Program-made: the position numbers and the translations under genes
Source: CAYYVJ01 sp964475115
GTDB lineage: Bacteria > Bacillota > Clostridia > Lachnospirales > Lachnospiraceae
Assembly (NCBI GenBank): GCA_964475115.1
Contig: CAYYVJ010000022.1
Coordinates: 1-25,688 of the forward strand
Reading direction: 5' to 3'
DNA: 25,688 nucleotides
In this document: positions 16,426 through 24,525 of the stretch, one piece after another
Numbering within the stretch: position 1 is the first letter of the stretch
Layout: each line of letters opens with the position of its first letter
The notes under the pieces: model-generated
The model's database searches: none
Told to the model about the DNA's origin: nothing
What the model saw: the letters and a program-made list of their open reading frames with translations, nothing else

Positions 16426-16446
16426 TGTATTTCTCTTTTTATTTTA

Positions 16447-16468
16447 TTATATATTTAAATAAAGTCAA
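16447..16468 (-). promoter_or_regulatory. Possible promoter of the repeat-protein gene
   Basis: TTGACT (16463-16468 on the minus strand) followed at 16 bases by TAAAAT. The surrounding DNA is very AT-rich, so the -10 assignment is uncertain. Confidence 0.4.
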
Positions 16469-16497
16469 TATTTTTTTATTATTTTATTATTTTTGTA

Positions 16498-16526
16498 TTG
16501 CTTTTTCCCTTCTCCTCTGATACAGT
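16498..16526 (+). promoter_or_regulatory. Predicted promoter of the DUF1292 gene
   Basis: TTGCTT (16498-16503), a 17-base spacer and TACAGT (16521-16526), about 50 bases before the ATG. Confidence 0.5.
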
Positions 16527-16576
16527 AATTCCATGGAAAAGAATCCCTATAACAAATACAGAAAAGAGGTACACCA

Positions 16577-16930
16577 ATGAGTGAACACGTACATGACCAC
16601 AATTGTGGACACGATCATGACCATGAACATGGCGAAGAGGCTGTTGTAACACTAACCCTAGATGATGGGACAGAATTAGAATGTATGGTATTAACCATAT
16701 TCCCTGCAGGTGATAAAGACTACATCGCTCTTCTTCCTATAGAAGGTGCTGAATCTGAAGAAGGAGAAGTATTCCTTTACCGCTATGAAGAAGATGCAGA
16801 AGGAAATCCTGAGCTATCAAATATCGAAGATGATGAGGAATACGAAATCGTTGCAGATGCATTTGATGAGCTATTAGACTCAGAAGAATACGACGAAATC
16901 GTTGAAGAAGACGAAGAAGACGAAGAATAG
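16577..16930 (+). CDS. DUF1292-family acidic protein with His-rich N-terminus
   Basis: A 117-residue, very acidic cytosolic protein. The DUF1292 core (about 23-92) is visible: VTLTLDDGTELECMVLTIF, YIALLPIEG, GEVFLYRYEED and YEIVADAFDELL. It is preceded by a His/Asp run (HDHNCGHDHDHEHG, about 6-19) that could bind divalent metal, and followed by an almost all-acidic tail. Members of this family are small proteins of unknown role in Firmicutes. ATG start with AGAGGT 6 bases upstream. Monocistronic, with its own promoter and terminator. Metal binding is inferred from composition. Confidence 0.9.
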   Translation: MSEHVHDHNCGHDHDHEHGEEAVVTLTLDDGTELECMVLTIFPAGDKDYIALLPIEGAESEEGEVFLYRYEEDAEGNPELSNIEDDEEYEIVADAFDELLDSEEYDEIVEEDEEDEE

Positions 16931-16957
16931 ATAATATCTATTTCTCTTGAAAGAAGT

Positions 16958-16986
16958 GATACCTATTTTATAGGTATCCTTTTTTA
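16958..16986 (+). terminator. Intrinsic terminator of the DUF1292 gene
   Basis: Perfect 9-bp stem GATACCTAT/ATAGGTATC with a TTT loop (16958-16978), followed by CCTTTTTT. A further small hairpin (AACTTT/AAAGTT at about 17026-17041, then TTTCT) may back it up. Confidence 0.85.
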
Positions 16987-17067
16987 TGTAATAAGAACTT
17001 TTTTATTACATCTTAACATCTTTTAACTTTCCCCAAAGTTTTTCTATGATTATAAAACATTATTTTT

Positions 17068-17541
17068 TTATAGTGTTTCTGCTCTATTTAAAACATTTTT
17101 ATTAAAATTAATTACTCTATGATCATATTCTGCGTCCATATATCTTGAAGTAATCATAAAATCTGCAGTTGCTTTATTATTTGCCATAGGGATATCATAT
17201 ACCTGTGCAATTCTAAGTAATGCTTTTACATCTGGATCATGTGGCTGAGCTGCAAGCGGGTCAGAGAAAAATATAACAAAATCAATCTTACCTTCTACTA
17301 TCTTTGCACCAATCTGCTGATCTCCTCCCAGTGGTCCACTATTATAGCCTCTCACCGGTAATCCTGTTTTATCAGTAATCATTTTTGCTGTTGTGCCAGT
17401 TCCACAAAGAAAATGCATTTTTAATACTTCTTTATTTGTCTCACACCATTTAATTAAATCCGCTTTCTTACTATCATGAGCAATTAAAGCAATATTCTTT
17501 TGTTTTCCTATTGTAAATGTTATAAAGTCATCTTGTAGCAT
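17068..17541 (-). CDS. mgsA: Methylglyoxal synthase
   Basis: A 157-residue enzyme converting dihydroxyacetone phosphate to methylglyoxal and phosphate, a glycolytic bypass under phosphate limitation or sugar excess. Active-site features are present: AHDSKK (H22, D23), GPLGGDQQIGA with catalytic D74, and SDPLAAQPHDPDV with H101 and D104. Length matches the family (about 150). ATG start with AAGGAG upstream. It has its own promoter just after the helicase gene ends, so it can be expressed independently. Confidence 0.97.
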   Translation of the reverse strand: MLQDDFITFTIGKQKNIALIAHDSKKADLIKWCETNKEVLKMHFLCGTGTTAKMITDKTGLPVRGYNSGPLGGDQQIGAKIVEGKIDFVIFFSDPLAAQPHDPDVKALLRIAQVYDIPMANNKATADFMITSRYMDAEYDHRVINFNKNVLNRAETL

Positions 17542-17591
17542 ATTAATTCTCCTTCTTTTTATTTAACAGCCACCTTTTATATTACTTTCCC

Positions 17592-17620
17592 ATTATAAGG
17601 TAGATTACTTAGTTTTACAA
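17592..17620 (-). promoter_or_regulatory. Predicted promoter of mgsA
   Basis: TTGTAA (17615-17620 on the minus strand), a 17-base spacer and consensus TATAAT (17592-17597). Confidence 0.6.
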
Positions 17621-17644
17621 GAACAACTTAGTAAGGGAATTGTT

Positions 17645-19642
17645 TTAATTGCATATCTTTATTAACCTTCCCGAAACCACATATTTCTCATCCAACATCA
17701 ATTCTTTTTGCATCTTTTCAAAGTATATAATAAGCCTTCCATCTTCTCGAGAACGAATGATTCCAGTACCATATCTTTCATGCTCTATCTTTGTCCCCTT
17801 TTTCAAATCATCCACATCTAAATATAGTTCACCTATAAATCTAGAGGGTTCAAGCTTCTTGTTATATCTTTCCTTAACATAGTAAATATGTAATCTTTCC
17901 TTTGCTCTTGTCATTCCCACATAAAACATTCGACGCTCTTCTTCTATATCTTCTTCTAACAACGCTTTCTGATAGGGAATAATTCCTTCATTTACATCTA
18001 TCACAAACACAATTTTATATTCCAAGCCTTTTGAACTGTGAAGAGTGGCAAGTTCCACTCGGTTCATACTTTGCGCCTTTTCCTTAGCTTGTTTTACTAG
18101 CTCTGCTTTATAATCCTCTATATGAGCAAACCATTCTTCATAACTAGAATATCCTTTTGCACTTTCTTGTAACTCATCTAATATGTCAATTAGCTCTTCA
18201 TGATTCATTCTTCTGAACTTTGCATACTCAATTAAATAGTTTTCATATCCAATGCCTTTTCTTATGTAGTTTATCGCCGCCAAAGGAGATAAATTTTTCA
18301 TAAAGTTAATATCATATTCCAATTTATCTATCCGATCCATCATCCAAGTCTTATCTGTAAAAAACTCTTTTAAGTAACGAAAAGAGATTTCTGAAGTATC
18401 AAAACATTCTCTTGAAATAAAGCGATTAGGACGATTTATGATCTGCAAGAACTCTCCTCTTTCTCTATTCCCTCTTGCAATCTTTATATAAGAAAATAAA
18501 TTTTTAGCTATCCAATGTTCAAAAATATTTGGCATAGAATCTTTCATTCGAAAAGGTATATTGTATTCCATTAATTTTTCAACCAAAAGTCTAGGACCAA
18601 TATTTGTTCGAAATAAAATAGCCATATCGTTATATTGATAACCTTGATCAATATAAGAAGAAATCATAGAGATTATCTTATTGTTTTCCTCTATGGAATT
18701 TTGAAATTCTGATACATCAATGGGATTTCCCTTTGGATTATTCGTTATGATTTTCTTTTCAAATCGCTTTCCATTATTTTTAATGACCTTCAACGCACCA
18801 TCCACAATCGCTTGTGTAGAACGATAATTTTGGTCCAAAAGCACACGCTTAGAGTCCGCATAATCCACCTGAAAATTCAACATAATCTCTGGTTTAGCTC
18901 CTCTAAAACGATAAATAGATTGGTCATCATCTCCCACAATAAACAGATTATTTTCTGGCATAGCCATTAAACGAATAATCTCATATTGTATTTTATTAAT
19001 ATCCTGAAATTCATCGATTAATATATATTTGAATTTCTTTTGCCAAGCTAAAAGAATATCCGCTCTTGCTTTAAATAACTCATATGTAAGTACAAGCATA
19101 TCGTCAAAGTCAATTAGACTGCTCCGCCTAAGTTTCTCATCATAGCTTGTGTAAATCTTTTTAAATACATCCTCTGAACAGTTCGTAGAATAGTAATGAT
19201 TTAAATCCATCATTTCGCCCTTTACAAGGCTAATTTCACTTGTAATACCAGAAATAAAATCGGACTCATCATCTAATTCAAGCTCTAATCTCCCTATGAT
19301 TTCCCTCAGGAATTGGAGCCTTTGTTCTTCTCTTATTATATTGGAGCCATTTAACCCGTAAGCATATTTGAGTATCTTAAAAAAGACTCCGTGAAACGTA
19401 CCAAAGGTTACAGGTGGCTTATTATTGTCCATAAGCTTAAAAAACCTTTGTTGCATTTCATTAGCAGCCGCTTTTGTAAAGGTGATTACTAAAATTTCAG
19501 ATGGGTTAACACCATATTCTTCTATTAATTTTTTAGTTCGTCTTGTAATAACTAGGGTTTTACCAGAACCGGGACCCGCTAATACTAGCATGGGCCCCTT
19601 ATTATGATTAATTGCTATAGATTGTGCTTCATTAAAACTCAT
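17645..19642 (-). CDS. UvrD/PcrA/Rep-like superfamily 1 DNA helicase
   Basis: A 665-residue 3'-5' helicase of the UvrD/Rep family. Motifs in order: LAGPGSGKT (Walker A, 21-29), LIDEFQDIN (motif II), VGDDDQSIYRFRGA (motif III), LDQNYRST (motif IV), LHSSKGLEYKIVFVID (motif V) and FYVGMTRAKERL (motif VI). The C-terminus (GTKIEHERYGTGII... IYFE) resembles the small Tudor-like domain of PcrA/UvrD. It is shorter than typical PcrA (about 720-740), so it may be a paralogue and no gene symbol is assigned. ATG start with AGAGG upstream. It begins 29 bases after the gltX stop with no terminator between them, so cotranscription is likely. Confidence 0.93.
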   Translation of the reverse strand: MSFNEAQSIAINHNKGPMLVLAGPGSGKTLVITRRTKKLIEEYGVNPSEILVITFTKAAANEMQQRFFKLMDNNKPPVTFGTFHGVFFKILKYAYGLNGSNIIREEQRLQFLREIIGRLELELDDESDFISGITSEISLVKGEMMDLNHYYSTNCSEDVFKKIYTSYDEKLRRSSLIDFDDMLVLTYELFKARADILLAWQKKFKYILIDEFQDINKIQYEIIRLMAMPENNLFIVGDDDQSIYRFRGAKPEIMLNFQVDYADSKRVLLDQNYRSTQAIVDGALKVIKNNGKRFEKKIITNNPKGNPIDVSEFQNSIEENNKIISMISSYIDQGYQYNDMAILFRTNIGPRLLVEKLMEYNIPFRMKDSMPNIFEHWIAKNLFSYIKIARGNRERGEFLQIINRPNRFISRECFDTSEISFRYLKEFFTDKTWMMDRIDKLEYDINFMKNLSPLAAINYIRKGIGYENYLIEYAKFRRMNHEELIDILDELQESAKGYSSYEEWFAHIEDYKAELVKQAKEKAQSMNRVELATLHSSKGLEYKIVFVIDVNEGIIPYQKALLEEDIEEERRMFYVGMTRAKERLHIYYVKERYNKKLEPSRFIGELYLDVDDLKKGTKIEHERYGTGIIRSREDGRLIIYFEKMQKELMLDEKYVVSGRLIKICN

Positions 19643-19671
19643 AGATACCTCTTTAGATGTGTCAATCTTTA

Positions 19672-21126
19672 CTAACTTAATTTATCAATACCAACTTTAA
19701 TTCTTTTTAATGATTCTTCCTTACCTAATAACTCCATAATCTCTGTAGCTCCACCAGGAGTATTTTGCTTGCCAGAGATTGCAGTACGGATAGGCCACAT
19801 TACATAACCATTTTTCACACCTTTTTCCTGGACATAAGCAGTCAAAAGTCCGTATAATGCATCATTACTATAATCTTCTTGCTTTTCTAGAATTGGTAAA
19901 AATTCTTTTAACACCTCAAGAGATGTCTCAGCATTCGTTTTCATTTTTTTATGAGTATACATTTCAATATCATATTCTGGAAGTTCCTCAAAGAAATCTA
20001 TCTGCTCTTTAATATCTGGGAATACTTCAATCCTAGTTTTTATTAAAGAAGCAATCTTTTTAAGATCCATCTCTTTTGTAATCGTTTCTTTTATATAAGG
20101 CTCTGACATAGAATAAAACTTATCAAAATCCATAGCTTTCATATATTCGCCATTCATCCACTTGAGTTTTACTATATCAAAAACTGCTGGTGATTTACTT
20201 AGATTATGATAATTAAATTCTTTTACTAGCTCTTCCAAAGAGAAAATTTCACGATTATCTTCTGGGCTCCACCCAAGCAAAGACACAAAGTTTACAATGG
20301 CTTCTGTCAAGAATCCTTGGTCAAGTAAATCTTCATAAGAAGAATGTCCACTTCTTTTACTCAATTTCTTGTGATTTTCATCTGTAATAAGAGGGCAATG
20401 TACATAAATAGGTACTTCCCAACCAAATGCTTCATATAATCGATTGTATTTTGGAGAAGAGGATAAGTATTCATTTCCTCTTACCACATGAGTGATTCCC
20501 ATTAAATGGTCATCTACAACATTGGCAAAGTTATATGTTGGAAATCCATCGGATTTCATCAAAATCATATCATCTAACTCAGAATTATCTACACTAATAT
20601 CTCCATAGATTTCATCAGAAAATGTAGTAGTCCCTTCTGTTGGGTTATTCTGACGAATAACATATGGAATTTTAGCTTCTAAATTAGCTTCTACTTCTTC
20701 TTTTTTCAAATGTAGACAATGCTTATCATAAACAATGATTTCTTTTCCTTCTACTACTTCTGTTTTTAAAGAAGCCAAACGCTCTTTATCACAAAAACAG
20801 TAGTAAGCTTCACCTTTTTCAATTAACTTTTTTGCATACTCTAAATAAATACCTTCTGCCTGTCTCTCACTTTGTACATAAGGACCTACTCCACCGTCTT
20901 TATCTGGCCCTTCATCATGAACAAGTCCTGTCTTTGCAAGAGTTCGATAAATTATCTCAAGAGCCCCTTCTACAAAGCGCTCTTGATCTGTATCTTCTAT
21001 TCTTAACAAAAAGTCTCCCTCTTCATGTTTTGCAATTAAATATGCGTATAAAGCCGTTCTAAGATTTCCTACATGCATTCTTCCTGTAGGACTTGGTGCA
21101 AACCTCGTTCTTACTTTTTGACTCAT
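19672..21126 (-). CDS. gltX: Glutamyl-tRNA synthetase
   Basis: A 484-residue class I aminoacyl-tRNA synthetase charging tRNA-Glu. Signatures are FAPSPTGRMHVGN (HIGH-type, H18-N21) and KLSKR (254-258). The zinc-binding pattern C-x-C-x24-C-x-H (C110, C112, C137, H139) is intact. Length fits GluRS (about 485). The frame extends to a GTG at 21135, but that GTG overlaps the AGGAG ribosome binding site; the ATG at 21126 is 8 bases from it and gives MSQKVRTRFAPSP, so it is preferred. First gene of a gltX-helicase unit with its own promoter. Confidence 0.97.
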   Translation of the reverse strand: MSQKVRTRFAPSPTGRMHVGNLRTALYAYLIAKHEEGDFLLRIEDTDQERFVEGALEIIYRTLAKTGLVHDEGPDKDGGVGPYVQSERQAEGIYLEYAKKLIEKGEAYYCFCDKERLASLKTEVVEGKEIIVYDKHCLHLKKEEVEANLEAKIPYVIRQNNPTEGTTTFSDEIYGDISVDNSELDDMILMKSDGFPTYNFANVVDDHLMGITHVVRGNEYLSSSPKYNRLYEAFGWEVPIYVHCPLITDENHKKLSKRSGHSSYEDLLDQGFLTEAIVNFVSLLGWSPEDNREIFSLEELVKEFNYHNLSKSPAVFDIVKLKWMNGEYMKAMDFDKFYSMSEPYIKETITKEMDLKKIASLIKTRIEVFPDIKEQIDFFEELPEYDIEMYTHKKMKTNAETSLEVLKEFLPILEKQEDYSNDALYGLLTAYVQEKGVKNGYVMWPIRTAISGKQNTPGGATEIMELLGKEESLKRIKVGIDKLS

Positions 21127-21163
21127 TTTTTTCACTCCTACTTATAAGTTTTCTCGTTTTCTA

Positions 21164-21192
21164 ATTATATACCAAAAAACTTTTAAATACAA
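21164..21192 (-). promoter_or_regulatory. Predicted promoter of gltX
   Basis: TTGTAT (21187-21192 on the minus strand), a 17-base spacer and consensus TATAAT (21164-21169), about 38 bases before the ATG. Confidence 0.65.
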
Positions 21193-21213
21193 TCGGTAGT
21201 CACAAACTAGTCA

Positions 21214-21813
21214 CTATTTTCCGATTCCAGGTATAGGGAATAAACCAGCCTTTTTTAAAGTCGGGCGTAAAGCCATATATAGAAACACCACTAAAACAAC
21301 TGAAACAACAGCATTAACAAATGTGGCTCCTGCCGCCCATTTAGCTAGAATAGCTGAAAGTTCTGCATTTGTGCCTAAAATATACCTTTTATAAAAATAT
21401 CCTACAATCGGATCAAATATAACATTAAAGGTAAGTCCAGCAATTGATGCAATAAGAGTCCATTTAAAAATATATTTTCTATCTTCTGTTTTTGTTATCT
21501 TTGCAATCTTATGAGCAATTATGCCTGTTATTAATCCAATAAAGAATTTCAAAACAAATGTCTTTGGTGCAGAACTAATGTAAACAGGATCCATTAAGTC
21601 TGCTATGGTCATCCCTATGGAACCAGCAAGTCCACCGTATACGCCCCCAAGTAAAAGCGCTGCTAGTACGCAAAACGCATTTCCGATGTGCAATGCCACA
21701 GCATCTCCACCTGGTAGAGGAATCGGAATCTTTAAGTATGCAAATGCCACATAACATAAAGCGGCAAGCAAGGCTGTTTGAGCTAATTTTAAAATTGTTG
21801 AATTATATTTCAT
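21214..21813 (-). CDS. ECF transporter S component (substrate unknown)
   Basis: A 199-residue membrane protein with about 5-6 hydrophobic segments and the layout of ECF S components: LAQTALLAALCYVAFAYLKIP, then GNAFCVLAALLLGGVYGGLAGSIGMTIADL (about 43-72), typical of the vitamin-binding subunits that share a common EcfAAT energizing module. The A and T genes are not in this window, so it belongs to the group using a shared module. The frame extends to an ATG at 21828, but that codon has no room for a ribosome binding site; GGTGG lies 8 bases before the ATG at 21813, which is preferred. No vitamin riboswitch is recognisable upstream, so the substrate cannot be named. Confidence 0.82.
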   Translation of the reverse strand: MKYNSTILKLAQTALLAALCYVAFAYLKIPIPLPGGDAVALHIGNAFCVLAALLLGGVYGGLAGSIGMTIADLMDPVYISSAPKTFVLKFFIGLITGIIAHKIAKITKTEDRKYIFKWTLIASIAGLTFNVIFDPIVGYFYKRYILGTNAELSAILAKWAAGATFVNAVVSVVLVVFLYMALRPTLKKAGLFPIPGIGK

Positions 21814-21865
21814 CTTCAATACCACCATCCCTTTTGTATTCTTATTTCATTTTGATATTGGTCAC

Positions 21866-21935
21866 ATTATAGCATTCAACTGGATATATTTATATGACCA
21901 GTTATATGTTTTTTAATAACACCAGATTTCACTGG
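21866..21935 (-). promoter_or_regulatory. Promoter region with operator-like dyads before the ECF S gene
   Basis: A consensus TATAAT box (21866-21871, minus strand) lacks a good -35 hexamer. Where the -35 should be sits a 26-bp imperfect palindrome (21878-21903) with half-sites AACTGG and CCAGTT. A second dyad, CCAG-N6-CTGG (21922-21935), lies just upstream. A poor -35 covered by a dyad suggests control by a DNA-binding protein, repressor or activator; the protein is unknown. Confidence 0.45.
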
Positions 21936-21980
21936 ATACATGCTCTTTGCGGAAAGATTCTAATAACTTTCCATAAAGTA

Positions 21981-22016
21981 AAAAAACAGTTGTCACATAT
22001 TAGGTGACAACTGTTT
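21981..22016 (-). terminator. Intrinsic terminator of the TraX-like gene
   Basis: Perfect 13-bp stem AAACAGTTGTCAC/GTGACAACTGTTT (21984-21996 and 22004-22016). On the minus strand the 3' arm runs straight into TTTTTT, a textbook terminator just after the TraX-like stop codon. Confidence 0.93.
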
Positions 22017-22019
22017 CCA

Positions 22020-22679
22020 CTATAACGTACTTATTATGTATAGGACCAATAAATGCACTGGATAAAAAGCATAAAACACATATTTTAGAGTTGGTCCTTT
22101 CTTTCCATTATAAAACAAAATGGGAAGCATAGAAAGAGATGCAAGTGATTGAATTCCTCCTGCCAATAAAATATTGGCTCCTGTAACAGAAACAGTTTTC
22201 AAAATATCTTTTTCCCTAAATGCATAAAAGAAAGCGATTAAAAGTATTCCAAAAGCACCGTAGTCTGTATGCAATAGTTCTGCAATAATACTCATGATAA
22301 AGAATGCTATAAATGCCATATAACTATGTTTAAAATTCTTCATGAGTATCAATACAACCATGCCTAAAAATAGTGTAAAAAAGACATTTTGATGTCCATA
22401 GAAAAAGGGACTTCCATAAAACGCTAAATCAAAAGGAACTTCAGAGATTAAAGCAAATATCCCTAATCGAATAACATATTTCTTTGCGTCTCTTGTATGG
22501 AAAAAACCCTCTACAAGTAAAAAGGTATAAATGGGAAATGCCAAGCGACCAATCATTCTCAAAACAATGTTGCTCGGAAACAAGACTGCTCCCGTATGAT
22601 CGATAGCCATAGAAATAACTGCAATTAACTTTAGTGTAAATGTACTAAGTCCAACAGGGCTTGATTTCTCTGCTTTCAT
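22020..22679 (-). CDS. TraX-family membrane protein (putative acyltransferase-like)
   Basis: A 219-residue polytopic membrane protein with about 7-8 hydrophobic segments and the TraX family signature: STFTLKLIAVISMAIDHTGAV near the N-terminus, then IGRLAFPIYTFLLVEGFFHT and the histidine/tyrosine-rich ending YAFYPVHLLVLY. TraX is known from F plasmids, where it N-acetylates pilin, but chromosomal homologues are common in Firmicutes without any conjugation genes, as here. The exact substrate is unknown. ATG start with AAGGG upstream; strong terminator downstream. It may be read from guaB, whose stop is 68 bases upstream, as no clear terminator separates them. Confidence 0.9.
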   Translation of the reverse strand: MKAEKSSPVGLSTFTLKLIAVISMAIDHTGAVLFPSNIVLRMIGRLAFPIYTFLLVEGFFHTRDAKKYVIRLGIFALISEVPFDLAFYGSPFFYGHQNVFFTLFLGMVVLILMKNFKHSYMAFIAFFIMSIIAELLHTDYGAFGILLIAFFYAFREKDILKTVSVTGANILLAGGIQSLASLSMLPILFYNGKKGPTLKYVFYAFYPVHLLVLYIISTL

Positions 22680-22747
22680 ATTTATACCCTTCTCTTTCTA
22701 GCTTTCTATCTTTTTATTTTATGCTTCACCTATAGGAAAATAGAAGC

Positions 22748-24202
22748 TTATTCGTCAAAGCTATAGTTTGGAGCCTCTTTTGTAATATGAATATCATGTG
22801 GGTGACTTTCTTTAAGAGAAGCTGCGGATATTTTAACGAACTGAGCACTTTCTTGTAAGTCATCAATCGTAGCTGCTCCACAGTAACCCATACCAGATCT
22901 AAGTCCACCTATTAATTGGAATACTGTATCTTCAACAGTTCCTTTATATGCTACACGACCTTCTACTCCCTCTGGAACTAATTTCTTAGCATCCGTTTGG
23001 AAATATCGATCCTTACTTCCATTTTCCATAGCTGCTATTGAACCCATACCACGATAAACTTTATACTTTCTTCCCAGGTAAAGTTCAAATGTTCCTGGAC
23101 TCTCATCACAACCTGCAAAAATACTTCCCATCATACATACATTTCCACCAGCTGCAATCGCCTTTGTTATATCTCCTGAATATTTGATACCACCATCAGC
23201 GATAATAGGAATTCCATATTCCTTCGCCACATTATAAGCATCCATAATGGCACTTATTTGAGGAACACCAATTCCTGCAACAACACGTGTTGTACAAATA
23301 GAACCAGGTCCGATTCCCACCTTAACTGCATCTGCTCCTGCTTCAATTAAAGCTTTTGTAGCCTCTCCTGTTGCAACATTTCCTGCTATTACTTGTAATT
23401 CTGGGAATTTTTCTTTGATCATTTTAATTGCTTTAATTACATTAGCAGAATGTCCATGGGCAGAATCTAATACTACAGCATCTACCTTTGCCTCTACTAA
23501 TGCTTCTACACGTTCTAATACATTTGCAGTAATACCTACTGCTGCTCCACAAAGAAGTCTGCCTTGCTCATCCTTTGCAGAAAGAGGATATTTTATCTGC
23601 TTTTCAATATCTTTGATTGTAATTAAACCTTTTAAATTAAAGTTGTCATCTACGATTGGAAGTTTTTCTTTTCTTGCTTTTCTAAGAATTTGTTTTGCTT
23701 CCTCAAGAGTAATACCTTCTTTTGCTGTAATTAAACCTTCAGATGTCATAGATTCTGATATTTTTTTGGAAAAGTCAGTTTCGAATTTTAAATCACGATT
23801 TGTAATAATACCTACAAGCTTCTTTCCTACTGTTATAGGAACACCTGAAATACGGTATCTGCCCATTAAATCATTGGCATCTCCAAGAGTGTGGTCTGGT
23901 GATAGATAGAAGGGATCTGTAATAACTCCATTCTCAGAACGTTTTACTTTGTCTACTTCACTCGCTTGTTCTTCGATAGACATGTTTTTATGAATAATAC
24001 CAATACCACCCTGTCTAGCCATAGCAATTGCCATTCTATGCTCTGTTACAGTATCCATACCTGCACTCATAAGTGGTATGTTAAGGTTAATATTTTTGGT
24101 TAAACTTGTTGATAAATTAACTTGATTGGGAATCACTTCTGAATAAGCTGGTACCAAGAGTACGTCATCAAATGTAATGCCGTCACCTATTATTTTACCC
24201 AT
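22748..24202 (-). CDS. guaB: Inosine-5'-monophosphate dehydrogenase
   Basis: A 484-residue enzyme oxidising IMP to XMP with NAD+, the committed step of GMP synthesis. The TIM-barrel core is split by two CBS domains (about 93-150 and 155-210; MGRYRISGVPITVGKKLVGIITNRDL and LRKARKEKLPIVDD). The catalytic loop GPGSICTTR has its cysteine near residue 303, followed by VAGIGVPQ; the flap region contains RYFQ and VPEGVEGRVAYKG. Length is typical. ATG start with GAGGA upstream. A strong promoter lies about 160 bases upstream, with a hairpin-rich leader between. Confidence 0.98.
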   Translation of the reverse strand: MGKIIGDGITFDDVLLVPAYSEVIPNQVNLSTSLTKNINLNIPLMSAGMDTVTEHRMAIAMARQGGIGIIHKNMSIEEQASEVDKVKRSENGVITDPFYLSPDHTLGDANDLMGRYRISGVPITVGKKLVGIITNRDLKFETDFSKKISESMTSEGLITAKEGITLEEAKQILRKARKEKLPIVDDNFNLKGLITIKDIEKQIKYPLSAKDEQGRLLCGAAVGITANVLERVEALVEAKVDAVVLDSAHGHSANVIKAIKMIKEKFPELQVIAGNVATGEATKALIEAGADAVKVGIGPGSICTTRVVAGIGVPQISAIMDAYNVAKEYGIPIIADGGIKYSGDITKAIAAGGNVCMMGSIFAGCDESPGTFELYLGRKYKVYRGMGSIAAMENGSKDRYFQTDAKKLVPEGVEGRVAYKGTVEDTVFQLIGGLRSGMGYCGAATIDDLQESAQFVKISAASLKESHPHDIHITKEAPNYSFDE

Positions 24203-24255
24203 TTTATATCCTCACTTTCTTTTCCTTTATCGAGATTGTTAGTTGTAATATTAAA

Positions 24256-24321
24256 ATTTGAACATAAGCTTCTGTGCTGCCTCATTTAACTTTGGCTTAG
24301 TACAGCTGCTTATGTTCAAAT
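24256..24321 (-). promoter_or_regulatory. Long leader hairpin before guaB, attenuator-like
   Basis: A perfect 14-bp outer stem (ATTTGAACATAAGC with its complement, 24256-24269 and 24308-24321) encloses a 38-base insert that can pair further (CTGT/ACAG and GCC/GGC). On the minus strand it is followed by TTTTAATATT. It lies between the guaB promoter and start codon. Position and tail suggest an attenuator or a structured regulatory RNA; no known purine or ZTP riboswitch consensus is visible. Confidence 0.55.
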
Positions 24322-24329
24322 AGTAATGT

Positions 24330-24345
24330 TCACTGTTCCCAGTGA
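24330..24345 (-). promoter_or_regulatory. Small GNRA-loop hairpin at the 5' end of the guaB leader
   Basis: TCACTG-GGAA-CAGTGA, a perfect 6-bp stem with a GGAA (GNRA-type) tetraloop, only about 10 bases after the predicted transcript start. It may stabilise the mRNA or take part in a larger leader fold. Confidence 0.5.
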
Positions 24346-24360
24346 TTTGTTAGTTTCTCA

Positions 24361-24389
24361 AGTTTAACAAAATTATATAATCATGTCAA
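24361..24389 (-). promoter_or_regulatory. Predicted promoter of guaB
   Basis: Consensus TTGACA (24384-24389 on the minus strand), a 17-base spacer and TAAACT (24361-24366). The predicted start near 24354 gives a leader of about 150 bases. Confidence 0.7.
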
Positions 24390-24525
24390 GGCATGTTTAC
24401 TAACATATTCATATTAATTTTGTGAACTTTGTTGAAAGAGTTTTACTTGCAAAACTCTAGTGTTAAAGCACAGGTACTTCAATGACTTATTTCCTTCGTG
24501 CGTCACCTACACCGCCGAAGGCCTT

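Noticed and set aside
16985..17010. ATGTAATAA/TTATTACAT hairpin as a terminator of mgsA
   Set aside because: On the mgsA strand it is followed by A residues, not U, and the stem is entirely weak A/T pairs apart from single G/C positions.
21127..21135. GltX start at the GTG at 21135
   Set aside because: That codon overlaps the Shine-Dalgarno sequence serving the ATG at 21126.
22020..22679. TraX as evidence of a conjugative element
   Set aside because: No other transfer, relaxase or integration gene is nearby and the neighbours are housekeeping genes; chromosomal TraX-family proteins are common.
24203..24360. Purine riboswitch in front of guaB
   Set aside because: The leader lacks the conserved loop-loop and core sequences of the purine riboswitch; only non-matching hairpins are visible.
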